From: Qipengyuania proteolytica | Lineage (GTDB): Bacteria > Pseudomonadota > Alphaproteobacteria > Sphingomonadales > Sphingomonadaceae | Direction: 5' to 3' | Length of the DNA: 64,000 nt | Assembly (NCBI RefSeq): GCF_019711565.1 | Contig: NZ_JAIGNN010000002.1 | Location: 310,001-374,000 of the forward strand | Part shown: positions 9,756 to 18,446 of the stretch, in pieces | How the letters are laid out: every line of letters starts with the position of its first letter | Position numbering within the stretch: position 1 is the stretch's first letter | Made by a program: the position numbers and the translations under genes | Notes under the pieces: model-generated | What the model was told of the DNA's origin: nothing | Database searches by the model: none | The model's input: only the letters and a program-made list of their open reading frames with translations

Positions 9756-10610
9756 ATGCGGCTCAATCCATTCGACACCAGCAGGATCGACGTCGGCACC
9801 ACCGGCGGCGGGGGCGGCATGGGCAAGGCCGGCGGGGTCGGTTGCGGCACGATTATCATCGCCGCGCTCGGCTATTTCGTGTTCGGCCTCGATCCGATGC
9901 AGACCGCCGCCACCGTCGAAGGCATGCAACAGGGGCAGGTCCAGTCCGCGCCGCAGAACGAGGACGAGCAGGCGATCTGCTCTTCCAACGATTATGCGCG
10001 CGAGACGTGCAACGCCCTGACCTCGCTCAACGCCACTTGGGAGCGCGCCTTCCAGGAACAGGGTTATGGCGACCAGTTCCGCCAGCCCGGTCTCAGGTTC
10101 GCGACCGCGCAGCGCTTCCAGACCGGGTGCGGCACCGGCTCGGTCGGTATGGGGCCGTTCTACTGCCCGGCGGACCAGCGCATCTACATCGACGTGAATT
10201 TCTACGACCAGCTGGCGCAGATGTCCGGCAATCGCGGCGATTTCGCGCGCTATTACGTGGTGGCCCATGAATACGGCCATCATGTGCAGACGATCACGGG
10301 CATTTCGGACCAGATCCGCAGCGCCCAGCAGCAAAACCCGCGGCAGGCGAACCAGCTGCAGGTGCTGATGGAATTGCAGGCGGACTGCTATGCCGGCGTC
10401 TGGGCGGGCAAGAACCGCAACCTGATCGAGCCCGGCGATATCGAGGAAGGCATGCAGGCGGCAGCAGCCATCGGCGACGACCGGCTGACCGGCGGGCGCG
10501 TGTCGAGCGAGAACTTCACCCACGGCACCAGCCAGCAGCGCAGCGATGCGCTGCGCCTGGGGCTGCGCGGCGACGATCGCGCCTGCGACAACATCACCAA
10601 CATCCGCTAG
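9756..10610 (+). CDS. Neutral zinc metallopeptidase, YpfJ-like
   Basis: The 284-residue protein matches the putative neutral zinc metallopeptidase family. It opens with a Gly-rich linker (residues 16-29), has one membrane segment at about 28-45, and contains the zinc motif H-E-Y-G-H at 171-175 followed by the family block with E-L-Q-A-D-C-Y-A-G-V-W. The orientation implies a membrane-anchored domain facing the periplasm. Four cysteines outside the zinc motif could form disulfides. It is divergent from the dehydrogenase operon and ends at a strong hairpin. Substrate unknown. Confidence 0.88.
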   Translation: MRLNPFDTSRIDVGTTGGGGGMGKAGGVGCGTIIIAALGYFVFGLDPMQTAATVEGMQQGQVQSAPQNEDEQAICSSNDYARETCNALTSLNATWERAFQEQGYGDQFRQPGLRFATAQRFQTGCGTGSVGMGPFYCPADQRIYIDVNFYDQLAQMSGNRGDFARYYVVAHEYGHHVQTITGISDQIRSAQQQNPRQANQLQVLMELQADCYAGVWAGKNRNLIEPGDIEEGMQAAAAIGDDRLTGGRVSSENFTHGTSQQRSDALRLGLRGDDRACDNITNIR

Positions 10611-10621
10611 CCCACAAGCAA

Positions 10622-10655
10622 GAGGGCGGCCGCCGGAACTCCGGCCGCCGCCCTC
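10622..10655. terminator. Bidirectional hairpin terminator
   Basis: A 15-base stem (one mismatch) rich in GC with an AACT loop lies between two convergent genes. It is followed by GTTTG on the plus strand and by a C/T-rich stretch on the minus strand. Position between convergent stops at 10610 and 10674 supports use in both directions. Confidence 0.7.
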
Positions 10656-10673
10656 GTTTGCGCGCGGAGACTG

Positions 10674-12386
10674 TCAGCGCGGCTGCTTGCGGATTTCCTC
10701 GTCGATCGCCCGCAGCGCCTCGGCGCGCTCGCTGGCACTCAGGTTCCGGTCGGTCTCGATCGCCTTGCGGGCCAGCTTGAGCGACTTCATCGCCATGCGG
10801 TCGGCATTGGCCTCGCACACGAACATGGTGGTTCGGCCCTTGGCATCGACTTGTGTGGCGACGACGTTCTCCTTGTCGCGGCACTGCATCACGACTCGCG
10901 GCGCGTGGGCCATGGCTTCGGCGCGGGCTTCGCGAGCGTAGACCAGGGCTTCGGCACGAGCTTCCCGGGCGTCGGCCAGGGCTTCGGCGCGGGCTTCCTC
11001 GGCTTCGGCGCGCGCTTCGACCATCGCCATGCGGATTTCGCGGCGCACCTCGCCATTCTCGGCGAAATTGGCGCGCAACTCGGCCATGGATGCCTTGAGT
11101 TCGGCGCGGAGTTCTTCGCGTTCTTCTTCGGTCAGTTCGACTTCCTTGCCGTTGCGTCGCACGATGGTGCGTTCGCGCACGACACGCCCGTCTTCCAGTT
11201 CCCGTTCAAGCTCGCGCTCGGCACGGGCAATCTCGCGATCTGCCTCCGCCAATTCGCGGTCGAGGTCGGCCATCTGGCTGTCCCAGTCGGCCTCGGGCGC
11301 GTCGGGAGCTGCGGGCGGCTCCGGAACGTCTGGCGCGAGCGGCGAGACAGGAGCCACCGGCGCGACCGGGGGAACCGGCGGGGCCGCAGTGGCACTCGCG
11401 TAACAGATCGAAGCGGTCATCGGCAGCGCGAACAAAGCTGCGGCCAGGCCCGAACGCGCAACCATGCGGCGGCGCGGGGTAACGTCTTCCATGGACAAAT
11501 TCCTCAAGCGATGGATGATGGATTTGTCCCCCAAAACCGGGCAGGCCATCGGTGCCGCCAGCGCAGGGCGCATGGTGGCCTGAGGACGGCGTGCAAAATC
11601 GGCGATCACGCCGGCATAGGCGGCGCGCTCCTCGCGCGGGCGGCTGGCGACGACGCGCGCGTCGCAGGCGGCCTCCTGGTCGCGGCGCAGCGCGGTCCAG
11701 CCCATGTACCCCAGCGGGTTGAACCAGTGCGCGGCGAACAGCGGCTGCACGAGGATGTTCGCGAGCAGATCGTGCCCGCGGTGGTGCGCCAGTTCGTGCG
11801 CGATGGCGAGATCGCGCGCGGTGCGGTCGCGCCGGGTCATGAAGCCGACCGGCAGCGCCACGACCTTGTCGAGCACACCGAAGGCCATCGGGCCCGAAAT
11901 CGCAGGCGTCTCGACGAGCCTGATCGCGCCGACATCCCCCACCGGCACCGCATCGTCGAGCAGTTCGCGGCGCAACTGGCCATAAAGCCAGAAGCGGCGC
12001 ACCAGGAACACGATGGCGCCCGCCAGCCACAGCAGGACCAGCGGCGTGACGAAGTCGGTCGGCTCGGGCAGCGTCGCCGGAGCGTAGGTCTGCGCGACGC
12101 TGGCGGGCGTGAAATAGGTGAAATCCTGGGCCGCGATAGTCGTCGTCGTCGTTTCCGCAACGGGCGCGACGATCTCGGCCCCCTCGGGCGCCATCCAGGC
12201 CGGCAGCGTCATCGGCGGGATCAGCAGACGAAACGCGGGCAAGGCCCACAACGCATACGCCGTGCCGGCGCCGAGATAGCGCGCCACCGGTCGGCGCACC
12301 AGCAGGACGAAACCGATTATCGCCCCCGTCCACAGCAGCGTATCGAGCAGGAACCAGTCCCAATATTCTCGCAAAAGCTCGGTCAT
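10674..12386 (-). CDS. BlaR1-like M56 membrane metallopeptidase
   Basis: The 570-residue protein has four predicted membrane segments (about 13-31, 40-58, 113-131 and 320-340) and the M56 zinc motif H-E-L-A-H at 197-201. In BlaR1/MecR1 systems such a protein senses a cell-wall signal and leads to cleavage of the BlaI repressor. Unlike BlaR1, there is no penicillin-binding sensor domain: the C-terminus is a Pro-rich linker followed by a long charged coiled-coil region with an 11-residue repeat near residues 464-496. The ATG at 12386 overlaps the stop of the upstream blaI-like gene by four bases. What it senses is unknown. Confidence 0.85.
   Translation of the reverse strand: MTELLREYWDWFLLDTLLWTGAIIGFVLLVRRPVARYLGAGTAYALWALPAFRLLIPPMTLPAWMAPEGAEIVAPVAETTTTTIAAQDFTYFTPASVAQTYAPATLPEPTDFVTPLVLLWLAGAIVFLVRRFWLYGQLRRELLDDAVPVGDVGAIRLVETPAISGPMAFGVLDKVVALPVGFMTRRDRTARDLAIAHELAHHRGHDLLANILVQPLFAAHWFNPLGYMGWTALRRDQEAACDARVVASRPREERAAYAGVIADFARRPQATMRPALAAPMACPVLGDKSIIHRLRNLSMEDVTPRRRMVARSGLAAALFALPMTASICYASATAAPPVPPVAPVAPVSPLAPDVPEPPAAPDAPEADWDSQMADLDRELAEADREIARAERELERELEDGRVVRERTIVRRNGKEVELTEEEREELRAELKASMAELRANFAENGEVRREIRMAMVEARAEAEEARAEALADAREARAEALVYAREARAEAMAHAPRVVMQCRDKENVVATQVDAKGRTTMFVCEANADRMAMKSLKLARKAIETDRNLSASERAEALRAIDEEIRKQPR
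10899..10997 (-). repeat. Three 33-bp tandem repeats inside the M56 gene
   Basis: Three imperfect 33-base units (10899-10931, 10932-10964, 10965-10997) encode an 11-residue repeat of the form E-A-R-A-E-A-L-x-x-A-R in the charged C-terminal region of the M56 protein. A fourth partial E-A-R-A-E-A copy lies just upstream in the protein. The unit length fits a hendecad coiled coil and could vary in number between strains. Confidence 0.8.
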
Positions 12387-12772
12387 CTGCGCATCTCCCT
12401 CAAGAGCGCTTCGATCTCGTCGAGGTCCTTGTCGGTCAGTGCCTCGTTTTCCGCCAGATGGGCGAAGAGCGGTGCGGCACGGCCACCGAAGAGACGATCG
12501 ACGAGGCGGCGCGATTCGCCCCCGACATAGTCGGCGCGCTCGATCAGCGGGCGGTAGAGGAACTTGCGCCCCACCGGCTCCGTCCCGAGCGCTTCCTTCG
12601 CCACGAGGCGGCTGAGCAAGGTCTTGACCGTGGGCATGGTCCAGTCGCGCTCGGCGCAGACCTTTTCGCATACCTCTGCCGCGGTCATCGGGCTGCGTTC
12701 CCACAGCACCTCCATCACCGCGTGTTCGGCTTCGCTGATCCGGTCACCGGGCGCATCCTTGCGCTTCGCCAT
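12383..12772 (-). CDS. BlaI/MecI/CopY-family transcriptional repressor
   Basis: A 129-residue winged-helix repressor. Residues about 12-75 give the family DNA-binding domain (A-E-H-A-V-M-E-V-L-W, then T-A-A-E-V and T-V-K-T-L-L-S-R-L), with the dimerisation helices after it. In the family, the repressor binds short dyads at its own promoter and is released when its M56 partner is activated. It is the first gene of a two-gene operon with that partner, and two candidate operators lie just upstream at 12803-12835. Confidence 0.92.
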   Translation of the reverse strand: MAKRKDAPGDRISEAEHAVMEVLWERSPMTAAEVCEKVCAERDWTMPTVKTLLSRLVAKEALGTEPVGRKFLYRPLIERADYVGGESRRLVDRLFGGRAAPLFAHLAENEALTDKDLDEIEALLREMRR

Positions 12773-12802
12773 CGTGGTACTCCCTACGGCATAATTCTTC
12801 GA

Positions 12803-12835
12803 TTACGCCTGTAGCCATATCGATTACGAATGTAA
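12803..12835. promoter_or_regulatory. Tandem BlaI-type operators
   Basis: Two copies of TTACGNNTGTA lie at 12803-12813 and 12824-12834. The second extends to a perfect TTAC-N4-GTAA dyad (12824-12835) and the first to TTAC-N4-GTAG. Their centres are 21 bases apart, two helical turns, on one DNA face. The TGTA half matches the BlaI/CopY consensus. The site lies between the divergent repressor and cyclophilin genes, so both could be controlled. Confidence 0.6.
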
Positions 12836-12904
12836 ACCTGTCGCAGGGATGAATGGAAGCAAATGGCTCTTGTCCTTCGACCAACGACATATCACTCTGG
12901 ACCA

Positions 12905-13549
12905 ATGACCACATTCACGCGCCTGCTGGCTCCCCTCGCCCTCCTCGCTTCGCCGCTCGCCGCGCAGGAGGAGGCACCGCCGGCCGAGTCTCCGCCGCAG
13001 ACCGAACTCGTGGTGCTGGAGACGAGCGCGGGCGACATCACCGTCGCGCTCGAGACCGAACGCGCGCCGATCACGGCGGCCAATTTCCTGCGCTATGTCG
13101 ACGAGGACCGTTTCGACGGCACCGTATTCTACCGCGCGATGACGCTCGACTGGGGCGAGCAGCCCAACGGCCTCATCCAGGGCGGCACGCAATGGGACCC
13201 CGACCGCGTGCTGCCGGGCATTCCGCACGAGCCGACCACCGTCACCGGGCTCAGCCACACCAGGGGCGCAATCTCGATGGCGATGGGCGAGCCGGGCAGT
13301 GCGAACGGCGATTTCTCGATCTTCCTGCAGGACGCGACCGGGATGGACGCCGACCCGTCTTCGGAAGACCCCGTGTGGCGCAATGGTTACGCCGTGTTCG
13401 GCTATGTCGTCGACGGGATGGACGTCGTGCAGGCGATCCACGCGATGCCGACCGATCCCGGCAAGGGCGAAGGCTGGATGAAGGGGCAGATGCTGGCCGA
13501 ACCAGTGGTGATCGTCGACGCGCGCCGGGCGGAGAATCCGGCGGACTAG
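12905..13549 (+). CDS. Periplasmic peptidyl-prolyl isomerase, cyclophilin type
   Basis: From the ATG at 12905 the protein has 214 residues: a signal peptide (likely cut after L-A-A-Q), a Pro/Glu-rich linker and a cyclophilin domain. Cyclophilin landmarks include T-V-F-Y-R-A-M near the active site, I-Q-G-G and G-A-I-S-M-A. A frame extension of 14 residues upstream is possible but would precede the signal peptide. The enzyme catalyses cis-trans isomerisation of proline bonds during folding of exported proteins. It is divergent from the BlaI-like gene, and its stop overlaps that of the convergent lipoprotein gene in a CTAG. Confidence 0.88.
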   Translation: MTTFTRLLAPLALLASPLAAQEEAPPAESPPQTELVVLETSAGDITVALETERAPITAANFLRYVDEDRFDGTVFYRAMTLDWGEQPNGLIQGGTQWDPDRVLPGIPHEPTTVTGLSHTRGAISMAMGEPGSANGDFSIFLQDATGMDADPSSEDPVWRNGYAVFGYVVDGMDVVQAIHAMPTDPGKGEGWMKGQMLAEPVVIVDARRAENPAD

Positions 13550-14433
13550 CACTCCTCGGCGGTATTCTCCGGCACCGGCCCCGGCGGCACGCGCGCAGGG
13601 TGTTGCCAGAACGGATCGCCCTTCAACCGGTGCTTGTCGCCATAGGCCTCTGCCAGCGCCGCGTAGAGTTGCGGATCGTATGCCGCGAGGTCCTGGTGGT
13701 CGAGGATGCGGCGCCCGTCGAAGGCCTGCAGGCGGTTCGAATCGAACCAGAATTGCGTCCCCTCGGCCCAGTATTCCTGGATGGTCGTGGTGGTGTATTC
13801 GTTCAGCCAGAGATCGGACGCAAGCGCATTGGCATAGGCCGCCTCGACCTTGCGATAGAGCGCCGGATCGACCGCCTGGATGGCGAAGAGCACGTTATGC
13901 GCCATCTCGTGGACGAAGATCGTCTCGCCGTAATAGCGGCTGACCGGCAGGCCGAGCACGTCCTCTTCCGAGCCGACGGTCCGCTCCCCCCCGATCGCGC
14001 GGGCGCGGTTGTCCCAGTACTGCCGGTCCGAGAGCCGCCCGATGCGGCTGTCATAGAGCTTGCGCTCGCACCGCGTCAGGCGCGGATCGTCGAAAGCGGG
14101 TTTCTTCCAGTCGGCATTCTCGGGCAGGTCGAGCAGCGCCTCGTCCACCGCCATGATCGCGACGCGGTAGTCGTTCGCCGCGAGCCACTTCGCGAGTTCC
14201 GGGCGATGCGCGAACATCGCCCGCGTCATGTCCCGCGCGGCGAACAGCGCCTCGTCGCGGACCTTGGGGGAGGAGAGTATCGGAATGCCGCGCGCGGTGA
14301 CCTGCTTGGTGTAGAAAGGTGCCGCGCGCAGTTCACGAGCGGGCGCCGAAGGCACGGTGGCACAGCCGCACAGGACGGCCGCGAGAGACAAGGCGAGCCC
14401 CTTGTGCAGCCTAATCGCGCGGCTGTTTCGCAA
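13546..14433 (-). CDS. Lipoprotein with HEMAH zinc-protease-like motif
   Basis: The mature part shows a lipobox (A-V-L-C-G-C) after a hydrophobic segment, then an H-E-M-A-H motif of the HExxH gluzincin type, followed about 40-50 residues later by E-Y-W-A-E-G that could supply the third ligand. No named family was recognised with certainty. The start is unclear: no ATG or GTG lies between the lipobox region and the stop of the upstream M20 gene. TTG at 14433 gives 295 residues; an ATT at 14415, overlapping the M20 stop, would give the neatest signal peptide; an ATG at 14523 would add 30 unlikely residues. None has a clear ribosome site. Confidence 0.65.
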   Translation of the reverse strand: MRNSRAIRLHKGLALSLAAVLCGCATVPSAPARELRAAPFYTKQVTARGIPILSSPKVRDEALFAARDMTRAMFAHRPELAKWLAANDYRVAIMAVDEALLDLPENADWKKPAFDDPRLTRCERKLYDSRIGRLSDRQYWDNRARAIGGERTVGSEEDVLGLPVSRYYGETIFVHEMAHNVLFAIQAVDPALYRKVEAAYANALASDLWLNEYTTTTIQEYWAEGTQFWFDSNRLQAFDGRRILDHQDLAAYDPQLYAALAEAYGDKHRLKGDPFWQHPARVPPGPVPENTAEEC

Positions 14434-15718
14434 GTCGGCCAACGAGGATCGCGGCGCGTTTGGCCTGCCGCGCAATGGTCGGCAGGTCGATGTATTCGCC
14501 TTCTGCGTGGCTGCCGCCGCCACCCGGGCCCATTCCGGCCAATCCGTCTAGGTAGGGCGCCACGAAGCTGATATCTGCGGCACCCCGGCGCGAAGCCGGA
14601 AAAGGGACCTGCTCATCGAGACCGAGATCGCCATTGATGCGATTGAGCTGGGCGAGCAGGTCGCGATTTCCGTCGGTCGGTGCCATCGGCGGATAACCCG
14701 CAACGAACTCGAATTCGGCGCTCGTCCCCGGGAGATGGTCTGCGACGATTTCGCGCATCTTGGCGACTATGCGGGTGTCCTGCTCGGGTGTCAGAGTGCG
14801 CAAGTCCCCACGCGCGACCGCGACGGACGGAATGATATTGGTCTTTCCTTCGGTGCTGGCCGACAGGCCGTTCTCGCCAAGTTGCGCTGGCGTACCGCCG
14901 GCCACCAGGCCAACGTTGAAAGTTGCATTCTCCTCCGGAAGCTCCTGGCGGAAGCGATCGAGGATCCGGGCCATTTCGTAGATCGCTCCATAGCCGACGC
15001 CCTCGGCGAAAATGCCCGAACTATGCCCGCTTGCGGCACGCGTCGTCAGCGTCCAGTCCGACGAGGACCTGCGTGCGATCACGCCCGCATCCTTGCCGTC
15101 GAGTGTCGACAAGCCTTCGAAGCCGAGCGCGACATCCGCCCACTTGCCTGCCTCGATCAGGTCGCGCCGCGCCTCTTCGAGCGGTTCGCCCGCGTCTTCC
15201 TCGTCACCGGTCAGCGCCACGACGATATTCGCCCCCTCGAGCGTTCCGGCTGATTTCATTGCGCGCAGGGCCGAAAGGATCACGACGACCCCGCCCTTGT
15301 CGTCGAGAATGCCTGGGCCGACAGCCTTGTCGCCGTCGCGCACGAAACCGGTGAATGGCGAATTGGGTTCGAACACCGTGTCGAGGTGGCCGATCATCAG
15401 AATGCGCTTGTTCCCGGGATCGCCTATATGCCGCGCGAACAAGTGCCCGGCACGACCGGCAGCCGACTGGTCGATCCACTGGACCGTAAAGCCAAGCTCT
15501 TCGAAAGCCGGCATCAGCAAGTCCGCGACGGCCTTCACGCCTGCGTGGTTGTGCGTGCCCGAATTGATCAGCGTGATCTGCTCGAGCAGCGCGACATCGT
15601 CGTCGAAGCCGGCATCCACCGACTGGACGACCGCTTCCTCAGGCGGGGTGAGTTGAGCGGCTGCGGGGGTCGCCATTGCCGCGATCGCGGCGCCGAGCGT
15701 CCAGGCCCGCAGGCGCAT
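14411..15718 (-). CDS. Exported M20-family metallopeptidase
   Basis: The 435-residue protein has a signal peptide (cut likely after A-A-A-Q) and the M20/M25/M40 dinuclear zinc site: H111 and D113 in G-H-L-D-T, an Asp at 139-140 in G-I-L-D-D-K-G-G, E173/E174 in G-D-E-E, and a C-terminal His in G-S-H-A-E-G. It resembles glutamate carboxypeptidases such as carboxypeptidase G2. Its ATG shares one base with the sdhA stop (TGATG), so it is co-translated with succinate dehydrogenase genes and occupies the place where sdhB would be expected. The substrate is not known. Confidence 0.88.
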   Translation of the reverse strand: MRLRAWTLGAAIAAMATPAAAQLTPPEEAVVQSVDAGFDDDVALLEQITLINSGTHNHAGVKAVADLLMPAFEELGFTVQWIDQSAAGRAGHLFARHIGDPGNKRILMIGHLDTVFEPNSPFTGFVRDGDKAVGPGILDDKGGVVVILSALRAMKSAGTLEGANIVVALTGDEEDAGEPLEEARRDLIEAGKWADVALGFEGLSTLDGKDAGVIARRSSSDWTLTTRAASGHSSGIFAEGVGYGAIYEMARILDRFRQELPEENATFNVGLVAGGTPAQLGENGLSASTEGKTNIIPSVAVARGDLRTLTPEQDTRIVAKMREIVADHLPGTSAEFEFVAGYPPMAPTDGNRDLLAQLNRINGDLGLDEQVPFPASRRGAADISFVAPYLDGLAGMGPGGGGSHAEGEYIDLPTIARQAKRAAILVGRLAKQPRD

Positions 15719-17559
15719 CAGTAAACCCGCTTCTTCGGCTTGATGTACTCGACGTCGTCGGTGAGCGTGTATTCGTGCACCGGGCGGTAGTCGATGCGGA
15801 CGCCGCCGCCGTTGCCGCCCCAGCCGTCGAACCAGGCGATGGTGTGCTTCATCCATTCGGCATCGTTGCGGTCGGGGAAGTCCTCGTGCGCGTGGGCGCC
15901 GCGGCTTTCCTTGCGGTTTTCGGCCGATGCCATGGTGACGTTGGCCTGCGCCATCAGGTTGTCGAGCTCGAGCGTCTCGATGAGGTCGCTGTTCCAGATC
16001 AGCGAACGGTCGAAGACCTTCACGTCCTCCATCCGCTTGTTGATCTGCTTCAGGTTCTCGACGCCTTCGGCCATCAGCTTGCTGTCGCGGAACACGGCGG
16101 CATGGCGGGTCATGGTCTTCTGCATGTCCGCGCGCAGCGCCGCGGTGGGCGTGCCGCCGTCGGCATGGCGGAAATGGTCGAGCCGCGTCAGCGCCAGTTC
16201 GGCGCTGTCGGCAGGCAGCTCGTCATGGCTGGTGCCGGGCTTGATCAGGTCACGCAAGCGGTGGCCGGTCGCGCGGCCGAACACCACGAGGTCGATCAGC
16301 GAGTTCGACCCGAGGCGGTTCGCCCCATGGACCGAGACGCAGGCCGCCTCGCCCACGGCGAACAGGCCGGGGACGATCTTTTCCGGGTCCTTGGGATCGC
16401 CCGCCATCACCTCGCCGTGGAAGTTACAGGGGATGCCGCCCATGTTGTAATGGACCGTCGGCGTCACCGGCAGCGGTTGCCGCGTCAGGTCGACACCGGC
16501 GAAGATCTTGCCGCTTTCGGTAATGCCCGGCAGGCGGGCCGCCAGCACCTTGGGATCGATGTGATCGAGGTGCAGGTAGATGTGGTCCTTTTCCGGGCCC
16601 ACGCCGCGGCCTTCGCGCATTTCCAGCGCCATCGAGCGCGATACGACGTCGCGCGAGGCGAGGTCCTTGGCCGACGGGGCATAGCGTTCCATGAACCGCT
16701 CGCCTTCGGAGTTGGTGAGATACCCGCCCTCGCCGCGTGCACCTTCGGTGATGAGCACGCCTGCGCCGTAGATGCCGGTCGGGTGGAACTGGACGAATTC
16801 CATGTCCTGCAGCGGCAGGCCGGCGCGCAGCACCATGCCGCCGCCGTCGCCGGTGCAGGTGTGCGCGCTGGTCGCGGTGAAGTAGCAGCGGCCATAGCCG
16901 CCGGTCGCCAGCACGACCGCCTTGGCGCGGAAGCGGTGGATCGTCCCGTCGTCGAGACACATGGCGATCACGCCGACGCAGACCTTGCCGTCCGCGGTGT
17001 CCTTCATGATCAGGTCGAGCGCGAAATATTCGATGAAGAAGTCCGCATCGTACTTCAGGCTCTGCTGGTAGAGCGCGTGGAGCATGGCGTGGCCGGTACG
17101 GTCGGCTGCGGCGCAGGTGCGCTGCACCGGCGGCCCCTCGCCCATGTTCTGCATGTGGCCGCCGAAGGGGCGCTGGTAGATCGTCCCGTCGTCATTGCGG
17201 CTGAAGGGCACGCCTGCATGCTCGAGCTCGTAGACCGCCTGCGGCGCTTCGCGGACCATGTATTCGATCGCGTCCTGGTCGCCAAGCCAGTCGGAACCCT
17301 TCACGGTATCGTACATGTGCCACGACCAGTGGTCGGGCGAATTGTTGCCGAGGCTGGCGGCGATGCCGCCCTGCGCCGCGACGGTGTGCGAGCGGGTCGG
17401 GAAGACCTTGGAGATGTTCGCGGTCTTCAGGCCCGCTTCGGCGGCGCCCATGGTGGCGCGCAGGCCGCTGCCGCCGGCACCCACGACGACGACGTCATAG
17501 GTATGGTCGGTGATCGGGTATTCGCGGCCGTTGATGCTGAAAGTTTCGGTGCGGGCCAT
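15718..17559 (-). CDS. sdhA: Succinate dehydrogenase flavoprotein subunit
   Basis: The 613-residue length is normal. The FAD motif G-A-G-G-S-G is at residues 27-32, the histidine that carries covalent FAD is H58 in T-R-S-H-T-V, and the catalytic block with [12 protein letters not shown] and H-Y-N-M-G-G is intact. The enzyme oxidises succinate to fumarate in complex II on the inner membrane. It overlaps sdhD by one base (TGATG). The iron-sulfur subunit gene sdhB is not adjacent and was not found in the window. Confidence 0.97.
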   Translation of the reverse strand: MARTETFSINGREYPITDHTYDVVVVGAGGSGLRATMGAAEAGLKTANISKVFPTRSHTVAAQGGIAASLGNNSPDHWSWHMYDTVKGSDWLGDQDAIEYMVREAPQAVYELEHAGVPFSRNDDGTIYQRPFGGHMQNMGEGPPVQRTCAAADRTGHAMLHALYQQSLKYDADFFIEYFALDLIMKDTADGKVCVGVIAMCLDDGTIHRFRAKAVVLATGGYGRCYFTATSAHTCTGDGGGMVLRAGLPLQDMEFVQFHPTGIYGAGVLITEGARGEGGYLTNSEGERFMERYAPSAKDLASRDVVSRSMALEMREGRGVGPEKDHIYLHLDHIDPKVLAARLPGITESGKIFAGVDLTRQPLPVTPTVHYNMGGIPCNFHGEVMAGDPKDPEKIVPGLFAVGEAACVSVHGANRLGSNSLIDLVVFGRATGHRLRDLIKPGTSHDELPADSAELALTRLDHFRHADGGTPTAALRADMQKTMTRHAAVFRDSKLMAEGVENLKQINKRMEDVKVFDRSLIWNSDLIETLELDNLMAQANVTMASAENRKESRGAHAHEDFPDRNDAEWMKHTIAWFDGWGGNGGGVRIDYRPVHEYTLTDDVEYIKPKKRVY

Positions 17560-17945
17560 CAGGCGGCTCCTCCGAGGGCGAGGCGGGCGATGGACACGAT
17601 GCCGAAAGCCGCGCCGCCGATGGTTGCAAGGTTGAGAAGGGCAAGCACGCCGAACTTGCTGCCGGCGTCATGGACGTAATCCTCGATCAGCACTTGCAGG
17701 CCGAGGCGCGCGTGCCAGAAGACGGAGATCACCAGCAGCGCCAGCGCGGTTGCGGGCAGCGTCTGCGAGGCCCAGCCCGTGACGGTCTCGAACGAATAGT
17801 TCGGCAGCATCGCAAGGCTGATCACGAGGAAGAGCATCAGCACGAGATTGCCGATGGCGGTGAAGCGCTGCACCAGCCAATGGTGCGCGCCTTCATGCGC
17901 CGAGCCGAGCCCGCGCACGCGTCCGATGGAGGTTCCGTTACCCAT
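17559..17945 (-). CDS. sdhD: Succinate dehydrogenase membrane anchor subunit
   Basis: A 128-residue protein with three hydrophobic helices and the SdhD-type H-A-R-L-G-L-Q segment that precedes the quinone/heme region. It anchors SdhA/SdhB to the inner membrane and shapes the ubiquinone site with SdhC. It lies 12 bases after sdhC and overlaps sdhA by one base. Confidence 0.92.
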   Translation of the reverse strand: MGNGTSIGRVRGLGSAHEGAHHWLVQRFTAIGNLVLMLFLVISLAMLPNYSFETVTGWASQTLPATALALLVISVFWHARLGLQVLIEDYVHDAGSKFGVLALLNLATIGGAAFGIVSIARLALGGAA

Positions 17946-17957
17946 GGGTGTGTGTCC

Positions 17958-18338
17958 TCAGCGAAGCAGGATGAAGGCCCAGAGGCCGATGGTGAGAAGG
18001 ATGGCGATGATCGGAGCCATGATCGACCAGGTCTTGTTCGTGTCGAGTTCGTAACCCGCACCGATATCGAGGACGAAGTGGCGCAGGCCGCTCATCATGT
18101 GGGTGAAGAATGCCCAGCTGAGGCCGATCAGCACGATCAGGCCGAAGGGTGTCTCGAAGAAATCGGCGAAGGTCGCGTAGGCGACCGGTCCCGACGCCAT
18201 CGCCCCCAGCCACCACAGCAGCACGCCGAGCCCGACGAGCGCCAGCCCGTCGCCGGTAATGCGGTGCAGGATGGAGACCGCCATGTGCGGACCCCATTTC
18301 CAGATTTGCAGATGCGGTGCGATCGGCCGGTTTGCCAT
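17958..18338 (-). CDS. sdhC: Succinate dehydrogenase cytochrome b556 subunit
   Basis: The 126-residue protein has three membrane helices, the signature H-R-I-T-G near residues 25-29 and S-G-L-R-H-F with the heme ligand at H87. It starts the sdhCDA operon, divergent from an SDR gene at 18447; the 108 bases between them must hold both promoters. Confidence 0.95.
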   Translation of the reverse strand: MANRPIAPHLQIWKWGPHMAVSILHRITGDGLALVGLGVLLWWLGAMASGPVAYATFADFFETPFGLIVLIGLSWAFFTHMMSGLRHFVLDIGAGYELDTNKTWSIMAPIIAILLTIGLWAFILLR

Positions 18339-18446
18339 GAATCTCGTCCGTTACGGTGATTTGTTGCGCCCCACTTAGCGAAGTGGGCGCGCCGTGCAAG
18401 GCGGGCAGGCTCGACAAGTGCTGCAAATTTCCGAATAGCGCGTTGC

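Noticed and set aside
10899-10997. Tandem 33-bp units considered as a CRISPR array
   Set aside because: There are no spacers; the units are contiguous and encode a protein repeat.
15676-17679. A 667-codon plus-strand frame opposite sdhA
   Set aside because: Antisense of a well-defined sdhA; open only because of codon bias.
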